Shown in pieces: positions 7,953-15,768 of a DNA stretch of 64,000 nucleotides; the stretch's first letter is position 1, and the number at the start of each line of letters is the position of its first letter. The notes below the pieces were generated by a model, which worked only from the letters and a program-made list of their open reading frames with translations, had not been told where the DNA came from and did not search any database. Source of the stretch: Nocardia goodfellowii (GTDB taxonomy: Bacteria > Actinomycetota > Actinomycetes > Mycobacteriales > Mycobacteriaceae); assembly GCF_017875645.1 (NCBI RefSeq), contig NZ_JAGGMR010000001.1, positions 2,418,001 to 2,482,000 on the forward strand. The letters are read 5' to 3'. Made by a program: the position numbers and the translations under genes.

Positions 7953-8080
7953 GGCGGTTGCTCCTTGGGATTCGGTGTCCGGGCGGTGTGTTCGCCGGTG
8001 AACTGCTTACGAGAACAACAATCGCCCGCTGTCCTGACACGGGGCAGTCACCGCGCTGACACGACCACTGACACCGGCGC

Positions 8081-9328
8081 TCAGCGAAACCGGACGGCAA
8101 CGACCGCGGGCAGGATGGCCAGGGCCAGGATGCCGCCGCCGAGCGCCAAGAGCGGAAAACCTGCCGCCGCGACGACAAGACCCGACGCCATGCCGCCGGT
8201 GGCTCCGGCGATGGCGACCGAAACATCTACTAGGCCTTGGGTTTTGGCGCGGGTAGCCAGCGGGACCGCGTCGGTGAGCAGCGCGGTGCCGGCGACCAGG
8301 CCGAAGTTCCAGCCCACACCCAGCAATGCGAGGGCCACCGCGAACAGGACGAGGGAGTCGTCGGGCGCGGCGGCGGCAACGATCCCGGCGGCCAGCAGCG
8401 TCAGTCCGGCGAGTGCGGCGATCGGTAGCCGGCCGTAGCGGTCGACGAGCCGGCCCGTCACGGGCGACGGCAAATACATTGCGCCGATGTGGATTCCGAT
8501 CACCAGGCCCGCCGCGGCGGTGCTGTGACCGTGCTCGTGCATGTGCACGGGCGTCATGGTCATGATCGCCACCATGACCAGTTGAGTCAGCACCATGATC
8601 AGCGCACCGGCCAGCACACCGGCGCGGTGCGGTGTGGTGACGAGAGGCGTTGTGCCCGACTGTTTCTCCGCGGCGACGCGTTCGGCTTCGAGTGCGCGCG
8701 CCAGCAGCAGTGGGTCGGGACGCAACCAGACCGCCAGCACGACGGCGGCTAACGCGTAGGCGGTCCCGGCGAGCAGGAAAGGCCCGGAAAGGTAGGGAAT
8801 ACCAAGGGTTTTCGCGAGATCTCCGGTCAGGGCGGTCAGATTCGGGCCTACCACGCCGCCGAGCGTGGTGGCGACCAGCACCGTGGACACGGCCCGGGCG
8901 CGGTGCGCCGGGGCGGCGAGATCGGCTCCGGCGTACCGGGCTTGCAGGTTCGTGGCCGTGCCCGCCCCGTAGACGAACAGCGCGAAGAACAGCAGCGGTG
9001 CGTTGCCCGCGACAGCGGCCACTACGACACCCGCGCTGCCGATAGCGCCCGCCAGATACCCGGCCGCCAGCCCGGGACGGCGACCACGCGCTTGCGAGAT
9101 GCGACCGACGGCGACGGCCGCGAGCGCGGAACCGGCGGTGCCCAGCGCACTGGGCAGACCGGCCAGGCCGGTGGAGCCGAGCATGTCCTGCGCGAGCAGC
9201 GCGCCGACGGTCACTCCGGCCGCGAGCCCGGCTCCGCTGAGGATCTGGGCGGCGACCAGAACGATCAGGACGCGGCGCTGCGCCGCGTGCGGCAATCCCT
9301 CGCCCCGCACGGTCGTGGACGTCGTCAT
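8081..9328 (-). CDS. Major facilitator superfamily transporter, 12 spans
   Basis: 415 residues with about twelve hydrophobic segments. The loop after span 2 reads VGRISQARGRRPG, a degenerate MFS motif A, and the second half has TGRLVDRYGRLP, the matching loop. The family exports or imports small molecules by proton exchange; the substrate is unknown. The ATG at 9328 overlaps the stop of the metallo-hydrolase gene (ATGA), so it is the second cistron of that operon. An in-frame extension to 9409 is Arg-rich and is not favoured. Confidence 0.86.
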   Translation of the reverse strand: MTTSTTVRGEGLPHAAQRRVLIVLVAAQILSGAGLAAGVTVGALLAQDMLGSTGLAGLPSALGTAGSALAAVAVGRISQARGRRPGLAAGYLAGAIGSAGVVVAAVAGNAPLLFFALFVYGAGTATNLQARYAGADLAAPAHRARAVSTVLVATTLGGVVGPNLTALTGDLAKTLGIPYLSGPFLLAGTAYALAAVVLAVWLRPDPLLLARALEAERVAAEKQSGTTPLVTTPHRAGVLAGALIMVLTQLVMVAIMTMTPVHMHEHGHSTAAAGLVIGIHIGAMYLPSPVTGRLVDRYGRLPIAALAGLTLLAAGIVAAAAPDDSLVLFAVALALLGVGWNFGLVAGTALLTDAVPLATRAKTQGLVDVSVAIAGATGGMASGLVVAAAGFPLLALGGGILALAILPAVVAVRFR

Positions 9329-10095
9329 CCGAGGTCCAGGCGGTCCGCGAGTCCGGCGGCGGCGAAGGCGGCCGTCAATTCGGCACGGCCCTCGGTGAAA
9401 TGGGCCCAACCCTCGTAGTGGACTGGAACGACGCGGCGCGCCCCCAGCAGTTCGGCGGCTTCCGCGGCCTGCGCGCTGTCGAGGACGAGCGGTTCGCCGT
9501 CGAACAGGATCGGAAAGCGCGGTGCTCCGGCGAAGAGGATGGCGGTGTCCACCGGTCCACAGCGATCGGCGATCTCCCGCACGGCGTCGAGTGAGGCGTT
9601 GTCACCGCTGACGTAGATCGTGGGCAGGCCCGTTCCGGTCAGCACGAATCCCACTACCTGACCGGTGACGGGTTCGACTTCCGCGCGGGTGCCGGGACCG
9701 TGGATGGCGGGCACGCCCGTCACGGTGATCGTGCCGCCGCCGGGCCGGTCGAGCTCGATCGCCGCCCAGTCGGCCAATCCCTTGGCGTTGTGCCCGAGGC
9801 GATTCGCGCCCCCGGGTGTGGTGAGGGTGAGCGGGACATCGGCGAGCAGGGCGCGGCCGGAAATATCGAGGTTGTCGGGGTGTTCGTCGTGAGAGAGCAG
9901 CACGACGTCGATGCGACCGAGATGGGCGGCCGTGGCCGGGGCGGTCTTCGTCAATACTCCGCCTGGTTGCCGGTATTCGCGCGGCTCGTCGAAGGTGGGA
10001 TCGGTGAGAAACCGCAGCCCGCCGTATACGAACAGGGCGGTCGGGCCGCCGATGACTTGAACGGGGATGTGCGCATGCTTCGTGCCGACGGCCAC
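9325..10095 (-). CDS. Metallo-beta-lactamase-fold hydrolase (UlaG-like)
   Basis: 256 residues. SHDEHPDNLD near residue 68 is the metal-binding loop (HxxHxD variant). GVPAIHGPG supplies the next His, IYVSGDNAS the bridging Asp, and VVPVHYEGW the last His. The enzyme is expected to be a cytoplasmic zinc or manganese hydrolase of unknown substrate. The start is GTG at 10095, chosen because GAGGAG lies 6-7 bp upstream. That ribosome-binding site falls inside one arm of the operator at 10105-10138. It is co-transcribed with the MFS gene and divergent from the CGNR regulator. Confidence 0.84.
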   Translation of the reverse strand: MAVGTKHAHIPVQVIGGPTALFVYGGLRFLTDPTFDEPREYRQPGGVLTKTAPATAAHLGRIDVVLLSHDEHPDNLDISGRALLADVPLTLTTPGGANRLGHNAKGLADWAAIELDRPGGGTITVTGVPAIHGPGTRAEVEPVTGQVVGFVLTGTGLPTIYVSGDNASLDAVREIADRCGPVDTAILFAGAPRFPILFDGEPLVLDSAQAAEAAELLGARRVVPVHYEGWAHFTEGRAELTAAFAAAGLADRLDLG

Positions 10096-10104
10096 GGCGA
10101 GAAC

Positions 10105-10162
10105 TCCTCACGGATGAAAGCTTGTGTATCCGTGAGGACAGTAGGCGTTTATCACGGATAAA
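10105..10162. promoter_or_regulatory. Triple ATCCGTGA operator in a divergent promoter
   Basis: TCCTCACGGAT (10105-10115) pairs perfectly with ATCCGTGAGGA (10128-10138), an 11-bp inverted repeat with a 12-bp spacer. A third copy of the same core, TCACGGAT, lies inside the palindrome TTTATC-ACG-GATAAA (10148-10162). The region separates the hydrolase/MFS operon from the CGNR gene, so one regulator could control both directions. The first arm covers the hydrolase ribosome-binding site. Confidence 0.6.
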
Positions 10163-10175
10163 TGCAAGCAGTACC

Positions 10176-10793
10176 ATGAGACTCATGAGTGGAAGCCGCG
10201 TGGCCGAGTCGGTGCTCCCGCCCGCGCCGGGTGCGGAGCGCTACCTCGCGCTCGACTTCGTCAACAGTGCGATCGCGCTGCCCGGTGGGCACTTCCTCGA
10301 TCTGCTCGGCACCCCGGCCGCGACGAATCAGTGGCTCACGAATCGCGACCTCGCCCCGCCCGACGCCGGTGTGCGGGAGATCTGCGTGACCCAACTGCGG
10401 GCGCTGCGCGAACACCTGCGATCCCTGTTCGCCGCCCGCGTGACCGGGTTGACCCCCGTGCCTGCCGCGCTGTCCGCCGTCAACGACGCGCTCGTCCGGG
10501 TGCCGACCGCCGCTCTGCTGTACTGGGACGAGGAACGGGGCCCGCACCGCGCGGCGAAGTGCCCGCCCCACGAGATCATCGACCGCACCCTCGCGACCCT
10601 CGCGGCCGACGCGGCCGACCTCCTCACCGGCCCCGACGCCGAAGCACTCACCACCTGCGATTCCGCACCCTGCAACCGGTACCTGCTGCGCCACGGCCGT
10701 CGCCACTGGTGTTCTACCCGGTGCGGCGACCGGGTCCGCGCCGCCCGCGCTTATGCCCGTCGGACCCAGTCGAAAGCGCTGAGCGGCAACTGA
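10176..10793 (+). CDS. CGNR zinc-finger protein with ABATE domain, putative regulator
   Basis: About 205 residues. The N-terminal ALDFVNSAIALPGG opens the ABATE domain, a stress-linked module of actinobacterial regulators. The C-terminal zinc finger reads CDSAPCNRYLLRHGRRHWCS-TRCGDR, giving the C-x4-C...C-x3-C pattern of CGNR proteins, except that CGNR itself is replaced by CGDR. DNA binding by this finger is the accepted family proposal. ATG codons at 10176 and 10185 are both possible; neither has a clear ribosome-binding site. The triple operator just upstream makes autoregulation likely. Confidence 0.8.
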   Translation: MRLMSGSRVAESVLPPAPGAERYLALDFVNSAIALPGGHFLDLLGTPAATNQWLTNRDLAPPDAGVREICVTQLRALREHLRSLFAARVTGLTPVPAALSAVNDALVRVPTAALLYWDEERGPHRAAKCPPHEIIDRTLATLAADAADLLTGPDAEALTTCDSAPCNRYLLRHGRRHWCSTRCGDRVRAARAYARRTQSKALSGN

Positions 10794-10794
10794 T

Positions 10795-11025
10795 CCCGCG
10801 CCGCACCGGTGGAATTCCGCTGCCGGGCAATCCCGGTGGCAAGAGTGCGACTGTTCCCGCGCCGCACCGGTGGAATTTGGCTGCCGGGCAATGCCGGTGG
10901 CAAGAGTGCGACTGTTCCCGCGCCGCACCGGTGGAATTTGGCTGCCGGGCAATGCCGGTGGCAAGAGTGCGACAGTTCCCGTGTCGCACTGTCGAATTCA
11001 GCTGCCGGGGAACCCCGGCGGCAGG
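10795..11025. repeat. 61-bp tandem repeat, three copies plus a decayed fourth
   Basis: Three head-to-tail copies are at 10795-10855, 10856-10916 and 10917-10977. Copies two and three are nearly identical and copy one differs by a few bases. A degenerate fourth (10978 to about 11025) runs into the last codons of the lipase gene. Each unit holds two potential hairpins: TGCCGGGCAATGCCGGTGGCA-like, and GTGCG...CGCAC. The array fills the space between the convergent CGNR and lipase genes and may act as a terminator cluster or a variable-number locus. Confidence 0.85.
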
Positions 11026-12332
11026 GGAGCGAAGGCCGCCATGAACTTCGGGCCCGCCGGCAGACCGCGGAGCAGGGCGCTGGTCCACGCGACCGCCGGC
11101 GGCCAGCCGGTGACCGCGTTGATGATGTGTTCTGGAACCGGGACGGTGTAGAAGCGCAGGTCCGCGCCGCGGTCCCAGTAGCTCTGCACGGTCGGGAGCA
11201 CGACCTGGGCGGGCGGGATCAGTTCGTCCCAGACGCCGTGCCACCAGAGCACGGGGGTGTCCGGAATGTGCTTGCCGAGGCTGTTGTCCCGCAGCACCCG
11301 CATTACTTCAGGGCTGCTCTCCAGCGATTTGCCGGGCTGGAAGTAGTCGCTGATCGGCCGGTAGGCGCCGGTGGCGGCGATTGTCGCGTAGCAGCGCTGC
11401 TGGAAATCGGCGAGGATTCGCTGTCCGTCCGGGGTCAGGAGTTCCCGCGCGTCGAAGGCGTCCGGGTATTCGCGTGACAGCGAAGCGAATCCGAGCCACA
11501 TGGTGAAATTGCTGATTCCGGTCAGGCCGGGTTGCTGGCGAGTGGCGAATTTCGCCTGTTCCACCAGGCTGCCGGGTGTACCGCCGATGGTGGTGCCGAG
11601 CAAACGTACGTCGGGTGCGTAGGACTGCCGCAATTCGGCGGCCCGAATGGAACCCGATCCGCCACCGGAATAGCCGTAGAGGGCGATGCCGGAATCGCTC
11701 AGGCCAAGGCTCGCTTCATTTTTCATGGCGCGCAGGCTGTCCAGCACCATCTTGCCTTCGGCATAGGTATTGAAGGTGTTGAATTTGCCGTCGAAGTCGG
11801 GCACATTCAGCGCGAAGCCCTGCATCAGCCAATACTGGACCAGCGCCACCTCTTTCATCGTGCCGGCCTGCAGCGTGTAGGAGGGGTTGCAGGTCGAGTT
11901 GGTGGAATCGATCGCCTCCTGGAACGAGACCACCGGACGCTGGCTGCCCGACCATGGGATACCGGGCACGATGACCGTCGTGGCAGTCACGATCGGATTG
12001 TCGTGCACATCGTTGGAGCGGAACAGCAACTGCTTCGTATACACCGGGAACGGAATCCCGAGCAGCCGCGTCTGAACCTCTCGGCTGCGCACGATCGCAC
12101 CGGGCGCGAACGATTCGAGATCGACCGGATCGTCGTACCAGGAATCCTCGGCGGGCGTCGGAATCGGCAGCATGTCGTACAGCTGCGGTTCCGCCGGCAA
12201 TTGCGGGAGCTGATTCTGATCCGGCGGAAACACCGGCAGCCCCGGTTGCGCGGCCGCCACGCCGCCCGCACTTGTCAGCACGCACGCCGACACCAGCGCC
12301 AAGGCCAGTCGTCGCAGATTGTTCCTGGCCAT
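10998..12332 (-). CDS. Secreted lipase (LIP family)
   Basis: 444 residues. The first 28 residues are a Sec signal peptide ending VAAAQP. The mature part is an alpha/beta hydrolase of the secretory lipase family, with nucleophile elbow GYSGGG near residue 215 and probable acid and base residues in the VWDELIPP and VPEHI segments. It should release fatty acids from triacylglycerols or esters outside the membrane. Cysteines at the STCNP and QQRCYA positions may form a disulphide. The stop codon lies in the decayed copy of the 61-bp repeat, whose hairpin encodes the final PPGFPGS. Confidence 0.87.
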   Translation of the reverse strand: MARNNLRRLALALVSACVLTSAGGVAAAQPGLPVFPPDQNQLPQLPAEPQLYDMLPIPTPAEDSWYDDPVDLESFAPGAIVRSREVQTRLLGIPFPVYTKQLLFRSNDVHDNPIVTATTVIVPGIPWSGSQRPVVSFQEAIDSTNSTCNPSYTLQAGTMKEVALVQYWLMQGFALNVPDFDGKFNTFNTYAEGKMVLDSLRAMKNEASLGLSDSGIALYGYSGGGSGSIRAAELRQSYAPDVRLLGTTIGGTPGSLVEQAKFATRQQPGLTGISNFTMWLGFASLSREYPDAFDARELLTPDGQRILADFQQRCYATIAATGAYRPISDYFQPGKSLESSPEVMRVLRDNSLGKHIPDTPVLWWHGVWDELIPPAQVVLPTVQSYWDRGADLRFYTVPVPEHIINAVTGWPPAVAWTSALLRGLPAGPKFMAAFAPLPPGFPGS

Positions 12333-12469
12333 TTCGCAGTAACCCCGTTGTTCCTGTGTGGCCGGACATAGTTGTCCAGCGCTTCGGATTCAGCACACAG
12401 GATGTGCGAGCCGGGCGCTATCGGCAGACTTCCGACGCTGGGCCCCGGCTCTTGTGCATGTGCACGAGG

Positions 12470-13456
12470 TCAGGCGCGCACCTTGGAATTCGCGGGCTCC
12501 AAGGCGTGCAACCGATCGGCGAGTTCGGTGCGATAGAACTCGATGAAACCGTCCGGGTCGGGACCTGCGTTTTGCAGAACCGGATGGTCGTAACCGGCGT
12601 CGGTGTACTGCTTGACGGCCGACACGAACCGTTCCGGGTCGGTGCCGCAGGTGAATTGTTCGAGGATGTCCTCTTCCCGGACCGTGGCGCTCGCGGCGGC
12701 GAAGTTCTTGGGGTTGGGCAGTTCGCTCATCACCGGCCAACCGGCGAGGGCCCAGCGTGAGGTCTCCCAGGCCGCCTTCGCGCCGGTGTGCTCGTCCGGC
12801 GCCCACGCCACCGGCACCTCGGCGTAGCGGGGGCCGTCTCCGCCGGCGCGGTGATAATGCTCCACCAGTTCGGGCTTGGGTTCGGTGGTGAACAGGCCGT
12901 CACCGAGCTCGGCCGCCAGCTTCGCCGCGGATTCACCACCGGCCGCCACCGCGATCACCGGCGGCTGATCCGGCAGATCGAAGATTCGCGCATCCGAAAG
13001 TTGCAGGTATTGGCCCTGATAGGACTGGTAGCCGCCGGACCACAGCAGCCGGATGATCTCCAGCGCTTCGCGCAGCATTGCCTGCCGCACCCGCACCGCG
13101 TCGGGGAACTCCAAGCCCACGATGTGCTCGTTGAGCCGCTCGCCCGAGCCGACGCCGAGAGTGAAGCGGCCGTCCGATACCAGCGCCAGGGTGGCGGCGG
13201 CCTGGGCGACGATGGCGGGGTGGTAGCGCAGTGTAGGGCAGGTGACGCCGGTGGCCAACCCGATGCGGTCGGTCTCGGCGGCGATCGCGCCGAGCACGGT
13301 CCAGGCGAACGGTGAGTGGCCCTGGTTGTCGAGCCAGGGGTGGAAGTGGTCGCTGATCTCGACGAAGTCGAAACCGGCTTCTTCGGCGCGGACTGCCTGC
13401 CGGATCAGCTCCTTGGGCCCGAAACCCTCCGCGGCCAGCTTGTACCCGATCTGCAT
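12470..13456 (-). CDS. F420-dependent LLM-class oxidoreductase (FGD-like)
   Basis: 328 residues of the luciferase-like barrel. IGYKLAAEGFGPKELI, FVEISDHFHPW and GVTCPTLRYHPAIVAQAAATL, given here only as landmarks, match the F420-dependent glucose-6-phosphate dehydrogenase-like group. The GVGSGERLNEH segment lines the F420 phosphate site. The substrate is not known. The ATG at 13456 follows a strong AGGAGGT; the open frame upstream of it is ignored. The nearby fbiC and Ddn-like genes show that F420 is available. It is divergent from the flavin monooxygenase across a long palindrome. Confidence 0.87.
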   Translation of the reverse strand: MQIGYKLAAEGFGPKELIRQAVRAEEAGFDFVEISDHFHPWLDNQGHSPFAWTVLGAIAAETDRIGLATGVTCPTLRYHPAIVAQAAATLALVSDGRFTLGVGSGERLNEHIVGLEFPDAVRVRQAMLREALEIIRLLWSGGYQSYQGQYLQLSDARIFDLPDQPPVIAVAAGGESAAKLAAELGDGLFTTEPKPELVEHYHRAGGDGPRYAEVPVAWAPDEHTGAKAAWETSRWALAGWPVMSELPNPKNFAAASATVREEDILEQFTCGTDPERFVSAVKQYTDAGYDHPVLQNAGPDPDGFIEFYRTELADRLHALEPANSKVRA

Positions 13457-13573
13457 CGTTACCTCCTGGATTCGGCGCCATCGGACTATCGAGGTCCTAC
13501 CCGTCGCGTTGATCAGCAAACCGCCCTGTGCGGGGTCACCTGGCGCGCGGATTGACTTACCCCGCCATCCGAA

Positions 13574-13603
13574 ATACCGTCAGTATTCGAATACTGGCAG
13601 TAT
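13574..13603. promoter_or_regulatory. 30-bp palindrome, probable TetR-type operator
   Basis: The 16-bp core CAGTATTCGAATACTG (13581-13596) is a perfect palindrome, and it extends to 30 bp with only two mismatched pairs. It lies between the divergent F420 oxidoreductase and flavin monooxygenase, 8 bp before the GGAGGT at 13611. Size and symmetry fit a TetR dimer or dimer pair. No TetR gene is adjacent. Confidence 0.62.
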
Positions 13604-13621
13604 CCAACGAGGAGGTTGGGC

Positions 13622-13663
13622 ATGATGAGGTGTCGGTCGGCGGCTGCGGCGGTGGGCCGGTGA
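13622..13663 (+). CDS. Possible 13-residue leader peptide coupled to the monooxygenase
   Basis: GGAGGT (13611-13616) is ideally placed for the ATG at 13622 or 13625. That frame encodes only 13 codons and stops at TGA 13661-13663. The stop overlaps the GTG (13660) that best starts the monooxygenase, giving a GTGA overlap. The long frame itself has no start within reach of this ribosome-binding site. Either a leader peptide couples translation or the annotated start of the main gene needs checking. Confidence 0.35.
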   Translation: MMRCRSAAAAVGR

Positions 13664-15126
13664 GGACCGTGCCTCGCGAGCCGCGCATTGTGGTCATCGG
13701 TGCCGGCGTCTCCGGGATAGCCGCCGCTATTACCTTGCAGCGCAACGGACTTCATGACTTCGTGATCCTGGAAAAGGGGTCCGACGTGGGTGGGGTGTGG
13801 CATTGGAACCGCTACCCGGGCCTGACCTGTGATGTGCCGTCGCAGCTCTACCAGTTCGGGTTCGCGCCGAATCCGAAATGGTCGCAGGTCTTCGCGCCGG
13901 GGCCGGAGATTCAGCGGTATCTCGCCGATGTCGTCGACCAATTCGACCTGCGCGCGCAGGTGCGGTTGAACTCGGAAGTGGTGGCGGCCCGATTCACCGG
14001 GACCGGGTGGCGCGTGGAGACCGGCGACGGGGCCGTCCACGAAGCCGACTTCGTCATCGCGGCGACGGGCGTGCTGCACCATCCGGCCATGCCCGAGATT
14101 TCCGGCTTGGACGCATTCGAGGGCGACGTGCTGCACACCGCCCGCTGGGACGATGCCGTGCCCACCGCGGGCCGGCGGATCGCGGTCATCGGCACCGGAT
14201 CCACTGGTGTGCAAGTGGTTTCGGCACTACAGCCGGAGGCGGCGCGGCTCACGCATTTCGTGCGCAGCCCGCAGTGGGTCATCTGGGCGCCGATGTGGCT
14301 GCCGCAGCCGGGCATTGTCGGCGCGGTGCTGGATCGGTTGCCGGAGGTCAACAAGACGCTCTACCGAGCGGGCATGCTGGGGGCGAAGGTGTTCACCGAT
14401 GTCGTCACCCGGCCCAGCTGGCGTCGGCGCGCGGTCCAAGAGTACGCGCGGCTGAGCTTGCGCGCCCAGGTCCGCGACCCGGAATTGCGGGCCCAGCTCA
14501 CCCCGGACTACGAGCCATTGTGCAAGCGACAGGTGTTGTCCGGCAGTTACTATCGGGCACTGAGCGCTCGCAACGCCGAACTCGTCGCCGCGGGCATCGA
14601 GCGCGTGACTTCGACCGGTATCCGCACCACCGACGGTCGCGAGCACACCGTCGACCTGATCATTTTCGCGACCGGCTTCCAGGCGCACAATTACATGCGT
14701 CCGATGAATCTGGTGGGCCGCGACGGACTTTCGATCGACGAGGCCTGGGCGAAGGGCCCGCGGGCCTACCGGATGACCGCTGTGCCCGGCTTTCCCAACT
14801 TCTTCACGGTGCTCGGCCCCAATTCGCCGACGGGTTCGATTCCGCTGCATCACGCCGCGGAAGTCACCGCCCGCTATATCACCGCCTGGATCACACGCTG
14901 GCGGGCGGGCGAATTCGACACCGTGGAGGTCACCGAAGCGGCCACCGACCGATTCGCCGCCGAAGTCACCGAGGCGCTGGGCCCGACCGTCTGGAACACC
15001 GGCTGCAATTCCTGGTACTTCACCGAAGGCGGCGCCATCGATCTGCTGCCCTTCGACCGCGGCACCATGGAAACAATGCTGGCCGCACCCGACGATCGGG
15101 ATTTCCAGCTGCGGAAGGTGTCCTGA
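13660..15126 (+). CDS. Flavin-binding monooxygenase (Baeyer-Villiger type)
   Basis: About 488 residues. RIVVIGAGVSGIAAAI is the FAD-binding Rossmann motif, WHWNRYPGLTCDVPS matches the substrate/FAD loop, and IAVIGTGSTGVQVV is the NADPH motif. FATGFQAH marks the C-terminal ATG motif. Such enzymes insert oxygen next to a ketone or oxidise N/S atoms. Mycobacteriales carry many and EthA is a known relative; substrate unknown. The start is uncertain (GTG 13660 or 13630). Its stop is 10 bp from the convergent Ddn-like gene. It is probably controlled through the 30-bp palindrome. Confidence 0.88.
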   Translation: MRTVPREPRIVVIGAGVSGIAAAITLQRNGLHDFVILEKGSDVGGVWHWNRYPGLTCDVPSQLYQFGFAPNPKWSQVFAPGPEIQRYLADVVDQFDLRAQVRLNSEVVAARFTGTGWRVETGDGAVHEADFVIAATGVLHHPAMPEISGLDAFEGDVLHTARWDDAVPTAGRRIAVIGTGSTGVQVVSALQPEAARLTHFVRSPQWVIWAPMWLPQPGIVGAVLDRLPEVNKTLYRAGMLGAKVFTDVVTRPSWRRRAVQEYARLSLRAQVRDPELRAQLTPDYEPLCKRQVLSGSYYRALSARNAELVAAGIERVTSTGIRTTDGREHTVDLIIFATGFQAHNYMRPMNLVGRDGLSIDEAWAKGPRAYRMTAVPGFPNFFTVLGPNSPTGSIPLHHAAEVTARYITAWITRWRAGEFDTVEVTEAATDRFAAEVTEALGPTVWNTGCNSWYFTEGGAIDLLPFDRGTMETMLAAPDDRDFQLRKVS

Positions 15127-15136
15127 CAAAAGCGCC

Positions 15137-15595
15137 CTATGCGAGCGGGGCGAGCCGAACCACCGGGTATTCCCGGTCCGATTTGCTCTGGTATTTGCCG
15201 ATCCGCGGTGAAGCAGTGGTGATGATCTCGAAGGCTTGTTCGCGCTCGGCGCCCTCGAGCCGCTGCGGGCGGACCGGGAGCGGACCATCGCTGCCCGGCA
15301 GTTCGATGGTCGCCTGGTCGGGATGCGCCATCAGGTTGGTGTACCAGGCGGGATTCCGACTGCCGCCGCCGGACGCGATGACCAGCCGGCCGCCGCTGCC
15401 GTCGTCGAACCAGGCGACCGGGGTCTCCCGGGGCGCGCCGCTGCGCGCGCCGATGGTGTTCAGTATCAGCACCTCCATGCCCGCGAACCCGCCCTTGCCT
15501 TGGCGCACCTTACGATTCATCCGGGCATTCATCTTCTTCTGCATCCAGATCGAGAACGCTCCGGGAGTACCGGCTTTACGCTGCTTTTCCGACAT
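15137..15595 (-). CDS. Deazaflavin (F420)-dependent nitroreductase, Ddn family
   Basis: 152 residues, the usual Ddn/FDR-A length. The N-terminal helix, rich in Lys and Met (MQKKMNARMNRKVRQGKGGF), is the membrane-associating segment seen in this family. The core has LILNTIGARSGAPRETPVAW and NPAWYTNLMAHPD, the split-barrel F420-binding motifs. In mycobacteria these enzymes reduce quinones and activate nitroimidazoles. It depends on the F420 pathway that fbiC in this window starts. No partner gene is adjacent on its strand. Confidence 0.88.
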   Translation of the reverse strand: MSEKQRKAGTPGAFSIWMQKKMNARMNRKVRQGKGGFAGMEVLILNTIGARSGAPRETPVAWFDDGSGGRLVIASGGGSRNPAWYTNLMAHPDQATIELPGSDGPLPVRPQRLEGAEREQAFEIITTASPRIGKYQSKSDREYPVVRLAPLA

Positions 15596-15768
15596 TGTCT
15601 TCCTCCGTCACCATCGAACCGAATTACCAGCTCTTTCGGCGTTTTCGCCGTTGACGACAACGTTAGGCGCGGGGCACCGGTTCGAGCTTCTCGATTCCTG
15701 ATCGGTCGCGCTGGTGATCAACAGCACTGTCGCGTAACGGCTCGGTGTCGGCGACAGACTTAGATGCG

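Noticed and set aside
10795..11025. Possible CRISPR array
   Set aside because: The units are head-to-tail without unique spacers, so it is a tandem repeat.
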